Source: Steinernema hermaphroditum (Eukaryota; Nematoda; Chromadorea; Rhabditida; Steinernematidae). From it: a DNA stretch of 64,000 bases. Of the stretch, positions 23,075 through 37,423 are shown in pieces. Numbering within the stretch: position 1 is the stretch's first letter; every line of letters starts with the position of its first letter. The stretch lies in assembly GCA_030435675.1 (NCBI GenBank), contig CM059624.1, positions 7,464,769 to 7,528,768 of the forward strand, given 5' to 3'. The notes under the pieces were generated by a model that saw only the letters and a list, made by a program, of their open reading frames with translations, searched no databases and was not told the DNA's origin. Position numbers and translations under genes: made by a program.

Positions 23075-26060
23075 ATGAGCTCTTTCAAAATCCCGAAGAA
23101 ACGGCCAGCCGACGACTCATCTTCGCCGATGCCGATAAAGCAGCAGTACCCGCACGCTTCGGCGTCCTACGGCATGGCGTCGTCCTCGAAGGCCAAAGCT
23201 TGCACCGTCAAGATGAACGGATTCGCCATGAGAATCAACAAGAAGATGGAAATTGTGAGGTACGAGCTGCGCTTCCAGGGCCTCATCGTCAAGAGGAAGA
23301 CAGGCCAAGAAATCGAGAAGGACCTCGCTGAGCGGGTCTTAAAGGACGAGTGAGTGCTGTCTCTAGAAGCCCTCAAAGAACGTCCCTTTTCAGCGTATCG
23401 CTGCAGCTACGACGCCGAGCCTTCTGGGACATCTTCCAGAATCTCCTCAAACAGGACGACCGTATCTTCGGAACGAACAAGTATCATTTCGTCTACGACT
23501 GTGGCGTCCAGTTCTATTCGATGGACGAACTCTTCCCTAAGTCCGAGACAAAGAGCGGATCCATCGACATGGTAGGTAGTGAGGATAGCAGGTCGCGATA
23601 AAAGAAGCCTTCAGAGGGATTTGGAAGAGTCGAGCAAGGCCTTCCTGGGCAGCATCGTCAGGATCAACTACACCATCAAGAACACCGGCACGTTCAGTTT
23701 GGGGGCGGATGTCGGCGACGTCGGCACGGACCGTTCAGTGCAGCAATTCCTCGAGCTTCTCACCACTCAGGGACTCTACGCAGAGTAGGTGCCACTTCCT
23801 GGCCGATTCCGATGATCTGGTTTCTAGAGGTGCGCGCCACCTGCTCTTCCGGAATCAGCGCTACGACGTCTCCGACAGAGAGGAGGTCGTCCGGGATTAC
23901 AAAGTCCGCTACCCGTACCCGTTCTGCGTGAAGCTGGGCGCCGGAAAGAGCGTGTGCCTCTCGCGGAAGAACGACGAGAAGGCGACGGCGACGATCCTGC
24001 AGCTGGAGAAGAAGACGACGCCCTTCTTCCCGGAGATGACGGTCATCGACTTCGTCGAGCAGTGCGAGACTCGCAATATGGACGCCGTGGAGCGCTGGGT
24101 GAAGGGCCTCGTGGTGGTGACGACGCACTTGCGCCGTCCGCGCTGCTTCCGCGTCAGTGGCTTCACCAAGCAGGACTGCAACAGCACCTACTTCACGAAG
24201 GGCGACCAGGAGATCGGCGTTGCCGACTACTTCCGCCAGCAGTACAAGATCGACACGAGAGCCGGCCGGCTTCCATGCATCGAGGAGAAGAAGAAGCGCA
24301 GCGACGGCTCCGGCCACGACTACAGCTACTACCCGATGGACACCCTTCGGATCGTGAAGGGACAGCGGATCCTCGACAAGAAGCAGACGCCCGAGATCGT
24401 CGACCATCTCATCAAGAGCGCCCGCGTCCTCCCCAGCGCGATGCTCCGCGACATCGAGGAGGAGCTTCGGAAGCTGAAGACGCGCGAGACGGAGCGCTAT
24501 CTGGAAGCGTTCGCCATCTCCATTTGCCCGCAGCTCCTGGAGAGTAACGCCAAGGTGCTCGAGCCGCCGAACCTCGAGTACGGTGGCTCAGCGATGCGAA
24601 AGCCGGTGACGGAGGGAGGCGGGAAGAACGCTTGGCCCGACAACAACACCACCTTCTTCCGTCCGGGGCGCATCACCGACTCGGCGAAGGGCCTCGACCG
24701 ATGGCTCTTCGTCTACGTGAACCTCGACTCCGCCGAGGTGGGAGGCCTCCTCCACAGCTTCCTCGACCGTTTTGTGCGCAGCGCCAAGGAGCGCGGCATT
24801 AAGCTCGAGAAGCCACAGGACATGGAGCTGGACACGCGCGGCAAGATGGGCGACGAGCTCTGGAAGACGATCGTCGATCTCGGGAAGGTCGCCTACGTCA
24901 ACGAGGTCAAGTACATCATGTTCGTCCAGAGGGAGCGCAAGGACATCCCGCGCGACATGATGAAGCTGCTGGAGACCTACTACAAGGTGACCACGCAACA
25001 GATCGCCCTCAAGACGGTGGAGAAGGCCAACTCGAACAAGGGCGCACAGATGGTCATCGACAACATCCTGAAGAAAACCAATGAGAAGCTCGGCGGCCTC
25101 AACGCCCGCGTGAGGCCGCAGCCTGAGATCGGTGAGTGGTTCCACAATGACGTCATGTTCATGGGACTCGACATCTCGCACCCCGGTATCGGCGGCAACA
25201 CCCCCACCGTCGTCGGAGTAGGTCCCCCTCCTTCTCGACATTCTCTATGCCCCCTTTCAGATGGCCTTTACGAAGAACAGCGACCTCGAGGTGGCGGGAC
25301 GTGTATGGTACCAGGAGCCCCGGGAGCACCTTCTCGAGAACATGAAACGCTACATCAAGGAGGCGATCGAGGAGTTCCGGAAGAGCGCTCGCTGCTACCC
25401 CGCCACTCTCTTCGTCTACCGAGGAGGCGTCTCAGAGGGCGAATACGAGAAGCTGGAAGAAGCGGAGATCAGCCAATTCAAGGAGGCCTTCAAGGAGATC
25501 GACTTTCCGGGAAAGCGCCGACCCAGCCTCAAGTACATCACCGTGCAGCGCAACTCGGGCTACCGCCTCATGCCCCAGCGGCAGCATGACTTCCGAGGCC
25601 AGGACCCGATCCGCGAGAACGTGCTCCCTGGCACCTGCGCCGACTCCGGCATCGTGAACGAGGCGAACAAGGAGTTCGTCCTCGTCCCCCACCAAGCCAT
25701 CCAGGGCACCGCCAAGCCCTCAAAGTACGTGCTCATCCACAACGAACACAAACAGATCTCCATGGACCATCTCGAGAAGGTCACCAACACGCTCTGCTAC
25801 ATGCACGGTATCGTCGCCAGCCCCGTCTCTTGCCCCAGCATCCTCTACCAGGCCGGCGACCTTGCCAAACGCGGTATGGCCAACTACAAGTCCTACATGT
25901 AAGTGTCCCTCTTCTGCGAGCCTTCCTAACAGCCCCTTTCAGGGTGCGCAAGCCCACCCTGATGCCGCCGGAGCAGGCGACGGACCAGCAACGCAAGACC
26001 CACATCGATTGGGCCTGCGAGAAGATGAATGTGATCCTCAACCACAAATTCTGGGCCTGA
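23075..26060 (+). CDS. Worm-clade (WAGO-like) Argonaute
   Basis: Six exons (23075-23349, 23394-23571, 23615-23784, 23828-25217, 25261-25898, 25943-26060) give 922 residues, the usual Argonaute size. Order: short disordered N-terminus with a KKRP patch, N domain (RRRAFWDIFQNLL, NKYHFVYDCGVQFYS), PAZ (FRVSGFTKQDCNSTYF, SYYPMDTLRIVKGQRI), MID and PIWI (FMGLDISHPG, SLKYITVQRNSGYRL, FVLVPHQAIQGTAKPSKY). The first catalytic Asp (LDISHP) is present, but the second is Gly (YRGGVSEG instead of the usual RDGVSEG), and the late His is missing (YQAGDLAKRGMANY). It should therefore bind small RNA without slicing. The loss, with the AKRG motif near the end, resembles nematode WAGOs that use 22G RNAs; the exact orthologue is not assigned. 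Confidence 0.9.
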
Positions 26061-26977
26061 GAAGCCCCGGCCGTACAGTCCTGCCAGCCTCAAGTTCTGT
26101 GTTGTTGCATTATATTCCACAAATAAACTATTAAACGATCCCGCGTGATTCACCACAAGTCTTATGGGTGCAGCCCTGCAGCCGCCGGCGGCGCCTCTCT
26201 CCTTCTCTCCGCGCTCGCTGGCGGAAGCAGCGGCGCCCAGCCAGCCACGCTGCCTCTATCCTCGCGCGCAGCCTTGACAACGGGGATTCGAACTCGTTGC
26301 TGCCGCCGATCTCCCGAGATTCCCCTTCGACGCCCCTCGACTCCTCTCCCCTCGGCCACCTCCCTTCTTAGGCTCCTTTCCGATCGCCTCGGTGTCGAGG
26401 GTAGCAACGCGGGGCGATCTGCTGTTAGGGGCGCGCGATTGTGAAATGTTGCGGACGAAAAAAACACTCGAGTGGTTTCTTTCACGCCTTTTACTCGAAG
26501 TCGCCATATGCGCGTATTTGGGGCAAACGCCCTCACAACGTTGTGCCGATGTTTTGACCTTTTGACCATTTGTGTTTCTTAATTGTGGATGGCGCCATCA
26601 TAAAGGAAGTTAGACTACAGTAAAATCCGTGTTTACTTCGCGCTTTTGTCGGCTTCTTCGTTCATTTCGAATTTCCATTTCGAATGAAATCGGAGGCTGT
26701 CACGATGTGGAGTGTGTTATGATGCAAAATATGTGTTTTGCATAGAGCGTCACATGCACTCAAGCGCTGAAGATACGGTAGATCTTCAGAATTGATCACC
26801 ACTTAAGGTTTTCGCTGCAGTGCGTATGGCTATTCGCAGTGATACTTGATGCTCTTTTAGTTGCATTTCCGTGTTAATCGCCTCCAAACCGGTTCCACTT
26901 TTGCGACGCGGGAGGTCGCCTGCCGTCTCCCTTACGAGCTTACCTAGCCGGCGTTTATCTCATCTTTCCGTTCCAGA
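26061..26977. other. Intergenic region Argonaute to tankyrase
   Basis: 917 bp with no supported gene. The first 60 bp hold the Argonaute 3' UTR with an AATAAA. The next 300 bp are strikingly GC-rich with long open frames on both strands that look compositional. The final 400 bp are AT-rich and probably promoter of the PARP gene; TACGGTA occurs near 26774. Confidence 0.5.
26122..26127 (+). terminator. AATAAA polyadenylation signal
   Basis: AATAAA lies 62 bp after the Argonaute stop codon, a normal distance for a short nematode 3' UTR. Confidence 0.65.
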
Positions 26978-29900
26978 ATGGTGCGCACACGCAAACAAAA
27001 GGAAGCGCCGCCTAAAGTGGACAAGATAGTCCAGAAGAAGGCTGCGAGGAGCAAGAACATCAGGAAGGCCGACAAGCGAAAGGCACCGCCGCCGGTACAA
27101 GGCATGTAGTTGGATACCGATGAGAGATCCATTTCGTCTTTTAAGCGACGCGGCGATCGACCAGAGTGTCGAAGCAGTTCGTCCCCTTCTCGGCCGCGGA
27201 GGCGACAAAGAAGAAGACGACGACGGCGAGGGCCGTCGCCAGGTCCGCTAGAAGACGGGCGGCGAGCGTCCACAGAGCCCGGAGCCGGAGCGTGCAGAGG
27301 GCTGCCCTGGCTCGGAAGAGGGCTCCTCCGAAGACGGAGAAGAAGCCAAGCGCGAAGATGCCAAAGGCGCCGAAAGACAAGAACGCCAGCCTGCAGAAGA
27401 GGGATTTCATTGAGAACTTGAAGGTGAATCCGCTTCTGTTCGGACCCGAGAGCAAAGTTGCGCGGACGGTGGTTTCTGCGGCGGCGAGCACTCGACTCGC
27501 GATCCGCTATGTTCTTCAGAGGGACGTCAAGGCGCTGCAGAAACTGGTCAACGATCGAAAGAAGTAAGTGTGCGGTCAACCCATGTTTGCAACTTCTGTT
27601 AAGATTCCCTTCCGATGGTTTTGAGTATGGCTACGCATTCGAAGACTGCACCGTTCCGGAAACCCTCGCCGCGCTGACGGAGGACCGCAAGATGATCGAT
27701 ACGGTGCTGCAGCTCCAGAAGAAACTGTTGGAGGAAAGCCCGAGCGAGAGATCTTCACGGCCGCAAATCGGCGAATCTCTCCTAGAGAAGGTAAATTACC
27801 TCCTACGGACCCTCCAGTGCTCGTTATCAGATGTCTTCGGGCCGTCGGAACTTCTACATGCTGGGGCACGCGACGCGCGCCATCGAGATGACCCGTGGAG
27901 GCCGCGAGGGTAACAACGCACTCGTGAACTACGACCCTCGGAAGAAGGAGCGGGACATGCCATGGGATGCGCGGCGCCTCATGGAGAGGGACGTCTCTTT
28001 CGCCACTGTAGAGCATCTGATTGCCTCGAAGGATTCGCACTTCGACTCGCGCAACTTCACCACCAAGATTGTGAACGCGGTCCGGTTCGGCCACCGGAAG
28101 CTGGCCGGGAAGATCGCCGAAACGTACAACAGGTCTGCTCTGATGCCGAGCAGTGTATCGTAACCCAGGGTGTTCAGCTACAACTTCAATCAGCTCCAGA
28201 TTCAAACTCTTCTGAACGACAAACAGCCACTCAAAAAGTTCATGCCCGTTTCAACGACAAAGAAAGGTGCGCTGGAATGCGTGTTTTGAAATCTACCGTA
28301 ACGATGTCGGGAGTGTGCATTCTGAGTGGATTTTTCCCGAATCGTACGTGGGTACTGTATAATGTTCATTTTGCAAGTTGCTCCCATGATCACATTACGT
28401 AATTTCAGCTGCCGACAACGCCAGGATCACTCCATTCCACACCGCGGCGATCAATCCGAACGTCACCTACTTGAAGAATCTCGTCGAGGTGGATTCGAAT
28501 TTCAATGTCCCAGACGCTGACAACTGGTAGGCAAGAATGTACTGCGGCCTACAGCCATCTTCTGTCCTAGGTACACAATCCATTATGCAGCCGTTTGTGA
28601 AGGCCCTGGACCTCTGGAGTATCTTCTGAAGAAGGAGACTCCACTTCTACTGGTGAACAAGCGGAAGGAAACGCCGTTACACAGCGCTGCTGCCGCTGGT
28701 AGAGCCGAAAACCTCAGAGTAGGTTAACGGAGACGGTCAGAAAGACTTCGAAAGTGTTCCAGATTCTGGTCAATGCTCTGCGGAGCAAAATGAAGGAAGA
28801 CGACAAAGAGGCAGGAGGAGAATCGCAAGAGGAAGACGGCCCGCCTCCGCCCAAGAAGACTAAGAGCAAGGTGGCCGTGAAGGACGGAGTAACCTCACAC
28901 CTGAACGCGAAGGAGAGGCGCGGCTTCACTCCACTCCACCTGGCCGTGAGCCACCAACGCCTCGATGTGGTCAGATTCCTGCTGCAGCAGAAAGAAGTGG
29001 ACGTTGAAGCGCAGTGTGGCGCTGGGGGTGGGAAGATGACCCCTCTGATGATGGCCTGCCGACTGGGGAATCTGGAAATCGCTAACCTTCTCATCGACGA
29101 AGGACACTCCTTCGTGGACAAGAAGGACAAGCTTCATCGGACGGCGCTGACGCACGCCACCATGAATGGCCAAACACACATCGTCGCGATGCTGCTCCGC
29201 AGAGGTGCTGATGTCGCCGCCTCCACTGACAGCTCTGGAAACAGCGCCGTTCACTATGCCTGCGCTTATGGCTGGCTGGATGTTCTTGAGTTGCTGGCAA
29301 AGGCAGATTCCGAGGCGTTTACGACCCCCAACGCGTGGCATCTGACGCCACTCTCCGTCGCCTACCTGAAAGGGCACTTCGACATCGTGGACTACCTTCT
29401 GAATGGCGAGTTCAAAGAGAACGTCAGTGTGAACGGAAAAGACAACAACGGAAGCACCCTCATCTCTGCTGTTGTGGGGTCCTACGATGAAATTTCCGAG
29501 GTCGACATCAAGGCTCAAGTCGATTATCTGCTTCAAAGAGGTAGATTCTTCTCGGAAGGCTGCGTTATGTGTGACTTCAGGGGCCGATTCTTCGATCGTC
29601 GACGTCCATCTGCGCACTCCGCTTCACATCCTAGCGAAAACTCCTGCGGTCCTGCGAACTCAGAAGTCGAAGAACAAGATTCTGACGATCGAAGAATATC
29701 TGCAAGTGGTTGACTCTCTAATCGACTCCGGTGCCGATATCCTTGCGGTGGACAACGAAGGAGAGATTGCTCACACGACTGCTCTCAAAACAGGTACGCA
29801 CGTTACGTTGGCAAGGGAAATATCTTCATTTGTTTCAGGTAACATTCTCCTCTCGAATCATCTGTTCCAGAAGAACACAGCGGAGTCAGCAAAGCGCCTC

Positions 29901-32900
29901 CTTGAGAGAAATAATGCCGAAGTCAAAACAGACAATGTCCTTCACCTTCTAGCTGCACTGCCTACTAAAGTCCTCGCTGAATGGAAGAATTCTGAGGTCC
30001 TCACCGAGGCGTTCTTCGATGTCGTTCCATTCTTCGAGGAGCTCTGCAAGTGCGCGAGTCATTCCTCTCTTGTTTCCTGCTTGAGCGAAGCGAACGCTGA
30101 AGGACTCACACCTCTTGTCTTTCTATCCGAAAAGATTTCATCTTTCTACGACTCGGTTGGTGCTGCTCATAGTTGTGGTTGTTGATTAGGCTTCTTTTAG
30201 GTCAAATTTGAGGGTAGTGACGATGTGCTCGTCCAGAAGAAGCAGATCGCGGAGCAGGTGCTGAATGTTATGTGTGAGTTGGTGAAACGTTTCATCGACA
30301 TCTCTCCCGAAGCCATGATGAACAAGTGCGAAACGAAGAAGCCGAAGAGGCAAAGGGAGAATGGCAATGGCGGGGGCTATATGTTAGGGCACAACCCTTG
30401 GAATGGCAATAATAATGCTGCCAGTGACAATGACAAGACGAGAGATGAAGGCAACGAATCGACGTGCATGCAGAGCGCCCTGCGGATGAAAGTTCTGCTG
30501 GATTCCCCAATCGTCGAAGAGTTCCTTTTGAATGAGCGCAAGTTTTCACTGAGAAATCCACTCCTGAAGATCCTTCTGGAGAAAGCTACCGAACACCAGC
30601 TGCTGAAGACGATTTTGGCCGCGAAGGAAGCCAGGGGACATCTTACTCCGCTCCTCTTCTCGATCGAAAATAGCCGCGATGAAGAAGGGAGGTACATCAT
30701 GTACACTGCCCATAGGAACGGCATTCTGAAGTCGATTCTCAAAGATCGATATGTAAAGGAAATCAGAGAGAACGAGAAGGAAAAAGGTGCAGTAGTACTG
30801 GTATAGTATTGGATTACGGTAGAGTTTAGTCGATGTTACCGAAAGGTACGAGTGCTCGGCTTTGATGTTCGCCGCGAAACACGAGCTTAACGACCTCATC
30901 GACGCATTCTCTCCATCGGAAGACATCGCCCGAGACGAGGACACCCACGGGAACTCCGTGATGCACATTTTCGCCCAGAAAGCGACCCCCGACGCCTTGC
31001 GCCATTTGCAGCGCTTCAGCGAGGGAGACGTCCAAATGAAGGTCAGATGAGTGGTGAGAAAAAGAGAGCTGAACTCATTTTTAGCCGAATCACGACGGAA
31101 GACATCCTCTGCACTTCGCGGTCGATCATCTAAAGGCGTCTGACACTGACGTCTCTACGGACATGATCGACTGGATTCTGGATCAGGATCCACAGTCAGC
31201 GCGTCTACAGGACGTGCACGGCCGGACTGCGCTTCACTACGCATTCGTCCAAAAGCTTTCGAAGGGCGCAAAAGCGTTCGAAACGTCCCAAGAAGGAGCC
31301 AAGCGCGACCCTATTGCCGTGGTATCTGTTCTTCTGAAGTTCATGGACAAGAAGATGGTACTGCAGCAGAGAAAACTAACCGTCATCTCTTGGTGTTTAG
31401 ATCAATATTGCCGACCAGTTCGGTAACACTGCTCTCCACTACGCCGCCTTTCACGGATCTAACATCTCTGGGGGAGTGCTTCTCTCGAAGGGTGCGAACT
31501 CTGAGGCCACGAATCTCCAAGGAAACACTGCGCTCTGCTTGGCTGTCCTCAAGGAGCATGAATACGTTACGCTGGCACTGATCCAAGCGAAGTCAGATGT
31601 GTGCCGGGAAGTGTTCGGAGATACTGTCACGCAGAGCGACAAGGAGCAGCTGGAGAATCTGTGGCGGTGGATTCCCAACCGCGTCGTTGCCAGCGAGAAG
31701 CTTCAGAAGTCGATCGCGAGCCTTGTCGTCAGAAACGGCTGGCAGGGCATTATCTACATCATCTTGGACCTGCTTTCGAAGTCGCCATCGACTCTCCTGG
31801 ACTTGATCACCGCCGCCGTGGAGCATCGCAAGTACAATCTGCTGAACATGCTGTTGCGACTTCTCCAGCGTCAGAAGACATCCGACGCTGTTGGAGCGAG
31901 TGACGTAGTCTTCCATTTCTTCGAGAACCTTCAAGATTTCACGAGCGGATTGACTGAGCAGACGAGCGCCGTACTTGATCAATTACTATCCAGAGGATTT
32001 AAACTTGAAGATAAGTCGCTGATCGCGGTAGCCGACCATGGCGGCGTTGAGATCCTGGATGACCTTCTGGAGAAGTACAATGCCAAAACGCTTCTGGAGG
32101 AGACGTCGACAGTGGAAAGCGTTCTTGTGGGCCTGATTCGCTGCTGGGATACGGTGGAGCACGCGAGAAAAGTGAAACTGAAGCAGTGGATTCGGAGGTG
32201 CGTCCAAAAGGTTTCTGTGGACAGCGATCTGGAATTCCCGATGCCGGCCTTCGAGGGCATGGAAAAGTTCAGAGAAACTCTTGAGAAGCGGAAGACAACG
32301 CCTCTGCTTTGGGCGATCCAACACGGAGACGTCTCGTTGATACGGTATCTTCTCGCAGAGCTGAAAGCCGACGTCAACAAGGAAGACGTGAAGGGGCGCA
32401 CGCCTCTAATGGTGGCAGTTCTCTGGAATTCCCCTAACTCTGTAGACGCGATCTTCGATCCCACAGGATCCACGAAGCCCGCCGCGGAGAACAAAAGCAG
32501 TTCGAAGAAGCAAAAGCGAAATTCGGGATTTGCGGCGATGGTGAATGGAAGCAGCGCGATGAGCGACGAGGAAGACATCTTGGATCAGCTGGAAAGGGAA
32601 ATCCAAAATGAAGAGACGGAACAGGGAGAGGACAGTGGGCGAGAGGAGACCGCCAAGAAGGACAAACTGGAACCACTAAAGTTGACAAATAATGATCTGG
32701 ATATCACGAAGACGGATTCTGCAAATCGTACCTTCGTCGACTATTTTGTGGAACCTTTCGGATGGCAAAATGTGTCTTTGCTGGATAGGATATGCAAGAC
32801 TGCGCCACCGGCCAGGAGTTCACTGAAGCGTCCGATGGAGCGAGCTCTGGAGCTTGGACAGTACAAGATGGTCTGCGCATTGGCGAAGATCGGAAGATTC

Positions 32901-34793
32901 CCGATCCCGCAGTGGAAGGCAGTGGAACCAGTGATGCAGATGCCCTCTCCATGTGTACACGACGTAGCCGCTGATTCGAAAGCCTTCTTGGAAACGCAGG
33001 GGGGAAATCAGATGGCTGAGAAGAAGAAGCTAGCTCCGAAGCCGAACGAGAACAGTGGCTACGCGGAAAGTGGAGATCTCGTGAAGTGCCCGGAGAACGA
33101 CACTCTCTACCGCGTCCTTCTCAACAAGTCTGACGTTCAGGTATACCGTTTCTGGATGATGTGTGGTTATTGATGACGATACTTACAGTATGGAAACTAC
33201 GGCTTCCATAATTTCTACCGAATGGAAGTGATCCAACGCCGAGGAAGTTCACTCTTCGTTCTTTTCACCAATTGGGGTCGAATCGGAGAAGATGTCGGGC
33301 AGTTCCAGAGAACTCCCTTCAGCACACTGGAAGAGGCAGCCAAGGAGTTTGCGTCGATCTTCCGTCAAAAGACCGGCAACGAGTGGACGAAGCTATCGAC
33401 TTTCGAGGAGAAGCCCGGGAAGTATCGCCTGGTGGAGATCGACGACGAGGGCGAGGCCGACCTCGGCGAAATCGAGATGAAGCTAGAGGTTTCGAAGGAA
33501 CGTATCGAGCATGACCCCATATACCGTATTCTTGCGGACATGAGTGACGTCCGCCGACTCCAAGAACGTTGCCGATCGCTGAAGTACGACTACAATCGGA
33601 CGTTGAGTGTCCCCTTCGGAAGAATCGATCGGACCAAGATTCTGAGGGCAAACGAGACCCTCGACGAACTGCGTGTCGTTTGCACAGAAATGGAGGCGAC
33701 TCGGAAAGAGGGGGGCTCCAACACCAACCGAATTGTACGCCTTCTGAAGGAACAGGCAGAGCTTTCGAATGAGTTCTACAAGAACATGCCTCTTGAGGGT
33801 TTCTCCTACTGTCGCCTCCCGGTGATCGACGATAAGGACATCATTAAGCGATTCCAGAGCTGCCTCGAGGAGCTCTTCGAGTTCGACGTCGCCGGGTCGC
33901 TCATCACCGGTGCCATCACCGCCCAGTCACGAGGAACGGATCCAGTCGAGTAGGTAGTCTCCGCACCTCTCCTTTATTGCACTTCTTTGCAGCTACATCG
34001 CCGATGCGCTTGAGTGCCGCCTCCAGCTTCTGGATTCCAACTCCACCGAAGCTCAGCAGATCCTTCAGAACATTCAGAATTCGTCCTCTGCCCGAGTCAA
34101 GGGAATCTATAGCGTTGTTTCCAAGGAACCAACCCAGGAGTTCGCACAGAGTAAACTGAAAAACCGGAAGTACCTCTGGCACGGAACAAAATCTGAAAAT
34201 CTGCTCAGGCAAGTTTCGCCATAGCCACCCTGTAGTGGTTATTTTTCGTTTCAGCATTTTGAAGCACGGTCTCAAGGCTACTCCTTCTTCGGCCGTCCAG
34301 ACGGGACAGATCTTCGGAGAGGTCGGTGACCTCGACCCCAGAGCCAAACTAAGCGCTCGCCGTATTTCCAGGGGATCTACTTTGCCGACGTCTTCGCGAA
34401 GAGCGAGAAGTACTGTCGCGCGTCTTCTACGGGCTCCAAATACGCGCTCCTCTGCGAGGTCGCCCTGGGCGAAGTCGCACCAGTGACGAACATGTACTAC
34501 TACTGCAACTGCGAGCAGCGCATAGAGTCAAAACGCGTCAACACTGTACACGTCTATGGCCGTCAGAGGCCGAACGAAGAATTCGACTTAACCTTGCAAA
34601 ATGGTCGGAGAGGGCGAAGAATGTTTGAAAGAATCGTTTCATTTTAGGCGTGACCATGCCCCTTGGAACGATTTCAAACTCGGACATGGTAACCTTAGGA
34701 AACGAGGAGTCACGTTTGTACATGGATCATAGCGAGTTCGTATGCAAGGACAAGAAAAACAGCGTCGTTAGATACCTCGTGGAATTCTCCTAA
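26978..34793 (+). CDS. pme-5: Tankyrase-like poly(ADP-ribose) polymerase PME-5
   Basis: This enzyme transfers ADP-ribose from NAD+ to proteins. It opens MVRTRKQKEAPPKVDK, followed by a very basic Ala/Lys/Arg region (27146-27560), a nuclear-type sequence. Ankyrin repeats fill about 27600-32450 (for example RRGFTPLHLAVSHQRLDVV, HGRTALHYAFVQK, KTTPLLWAIQHGDVSLIRYL). A WGR domain follows at about 33185-33470 (FTNWGRIGEDVGQFQ), then a helical PARP regulatory domain (33500-33950) and the catalytic domain (about 34000-34793). The catalytic H-Y-E triad is visible: His in YLWHGTKSENLL, Tyr in QGIYFADVFAKSEKYC, Glu in HSEFVCKDKK. Ankyrin plus WGR plus regulatory domain plus catalytic domain is the C. 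elegans PME-5 layout, not that of vertebrate tankyrases. About 2,250 residues in some 20 exons. Intron 1 appears to use a GC donor. Confidence 0.88.
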
Positions 34794-35038
34794 ATGTTGT
34801 TTTTGTTGTTCGAAGGGCCCGTAAAATAGCTATCGCTATCGTTTATTGATCTCTGTTGGCTCGTGCGAGCCAACCTTGTTTCCTTCATGCGTATATTACA
34901 GTACGAAACGTTAGGGTTAGGGCAACCGATTTAAGTTATATTAGATGTTGGACATAAAATCACCCGCTTTCACTTACGACTTGTAAGGAAAGTAGACGAA
35001 TAACATGGAGCAAGAGAACATGATACGGTAGCTCGGTG

Positions 35039-36261
<1,223 letters not shown>

Positions 36262-37400
36262 CTTCTCGGGATAACTCAGTCGAGTATATCTGAAAAAAAA
36301 AAGAATATATAGAAGAGGTTCACACGAAAATCAACAGCTCTAGAAGTCAACAAGCGGTTTTACAGACCATACAGAAACACGCAAAATGATGGTGACTAAT
36401 GTGGCAACAGGCCTCCCAAACGGCGTCGGCGCAATCGATTATTCGTGCGCTGTTTGTGGTTAACGCGAGTCGGAAGGGAATGAAAGCGATAAGAACGACT
36501 CTCAGGTAAGTACAAGATATACACGATAATCTCGGGAGTAACGCAAGTGGCGCGAAAGGCGACGTAGTGGGTAACGTCTCAAACCGCACAATCTTGACCT
36601 CGACGGCTGACCGTCGGCGCCGCGAATGAATAATATGAATAACGGGTAGAATCGATATGTACGTCAAAACATATCACTCTGTTGAAGTAATTCTCCTCGA
36701 AGAGACGACAAATCCGCCAATAAACCGAGCGCGAGAGCAACGATTGAAAGGCGAAACGCGGAGAGGCGCGACGACCATAAAGAGAAGCCCAAAACGCGTG
36801 CCAAAAATATTTTCTGGGATGTCCAAAACATCGGGAACCGAGGACCTCTCGTCGAGTTTCTTGACGTCGTATGACAACAAAGCGACACAACAAATGAGGC
36901 TACAATGGTCGTTGCGGCAATTCTCCCTAGCTTCTGATAAATGGAGCGACTATAGGGCGTTAATCAATGGCGACTTCCCAGCGAAAAATCGAAGAATTAC
37001 CGCACTGAGCAAAACACAAGAGAATCAATCTCCGCGCGTCCAATTTTCGGAAATGGAGACTTGAGCCGTGACGTTATGCCTGAAAGCACAATCACGCGTG
37101 CAAAAACAGATGGAAAAGCCAGCGAGCGTTCCTATACGGCTTTCGTAACCGCAAAGCCTCCGACCCGCAAACCTGTTCCCTAGGCACGCGTTCAATGGAA
37201 CTCACTTTCCCAATTCACCTCTAAAATATTGCGTGGCGTAACGCATACAGCAACAGAGAAGCCGGCCGTGGCGATCGTTGTAATGGGCACAACCAACCAT
37301 CGACCAAGTCCGCGAAGAGGACCCCGGCGTTTCTCTCTTCTCTCGTCGTTCAGCTCGATATTCACAGTATCTGTGAATAAGAGATGAATGTGTGCGGGAG

Positions 37401-37423
37401 AACTTATCGAGCGATGATAAGTT
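37401..37423. promoter_or_regulatory. Inverted pair of GATA sites
   Basis: AACTTATC and GATAAGTT form a perfect 8-bp inverted repeat separated by 7 bp. Each half contains a GATA core. It lies 1.1 kb upstream of gsp-1 and 4 kb upstream of sma-1. Binding by a worm GATA factor is a guess. Confidence 0.4.

Noticed and set aside
23709..25241. Long antisense and alternate-frame open frames across the Argonaute exon
   Set aside because: They mirror a GC-rich coding exon; composition bias removes stops from other frames. No domains, and the sense frame has full Argonaute motifs.
20837..26060. An operon joining the kinase-like and Argonaute genes
   Set aside because: The 584-bp gap is larger than usual for nematode operons, and no SL2-type context can be judged from sequence alone.
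26280..26310. Minus-strand GAGTTCGAATCCCC resembling a tRNA T-arm
   Set aside because: The stem does not pair fully and no A-box or acceptor stem is present.
26168..26569. Open frames on both strands in a GC-rich patch after the Argonaute gene
   Set aside because: Both strands open with Ser/Arg/Pro-rich products; compositional artefact.
34905..34925. Telomere-like GTTAGGGTTAGGGC
   Set aside because: Only two units, and TTAGGG rather than the nematode TTAGGC; no array.
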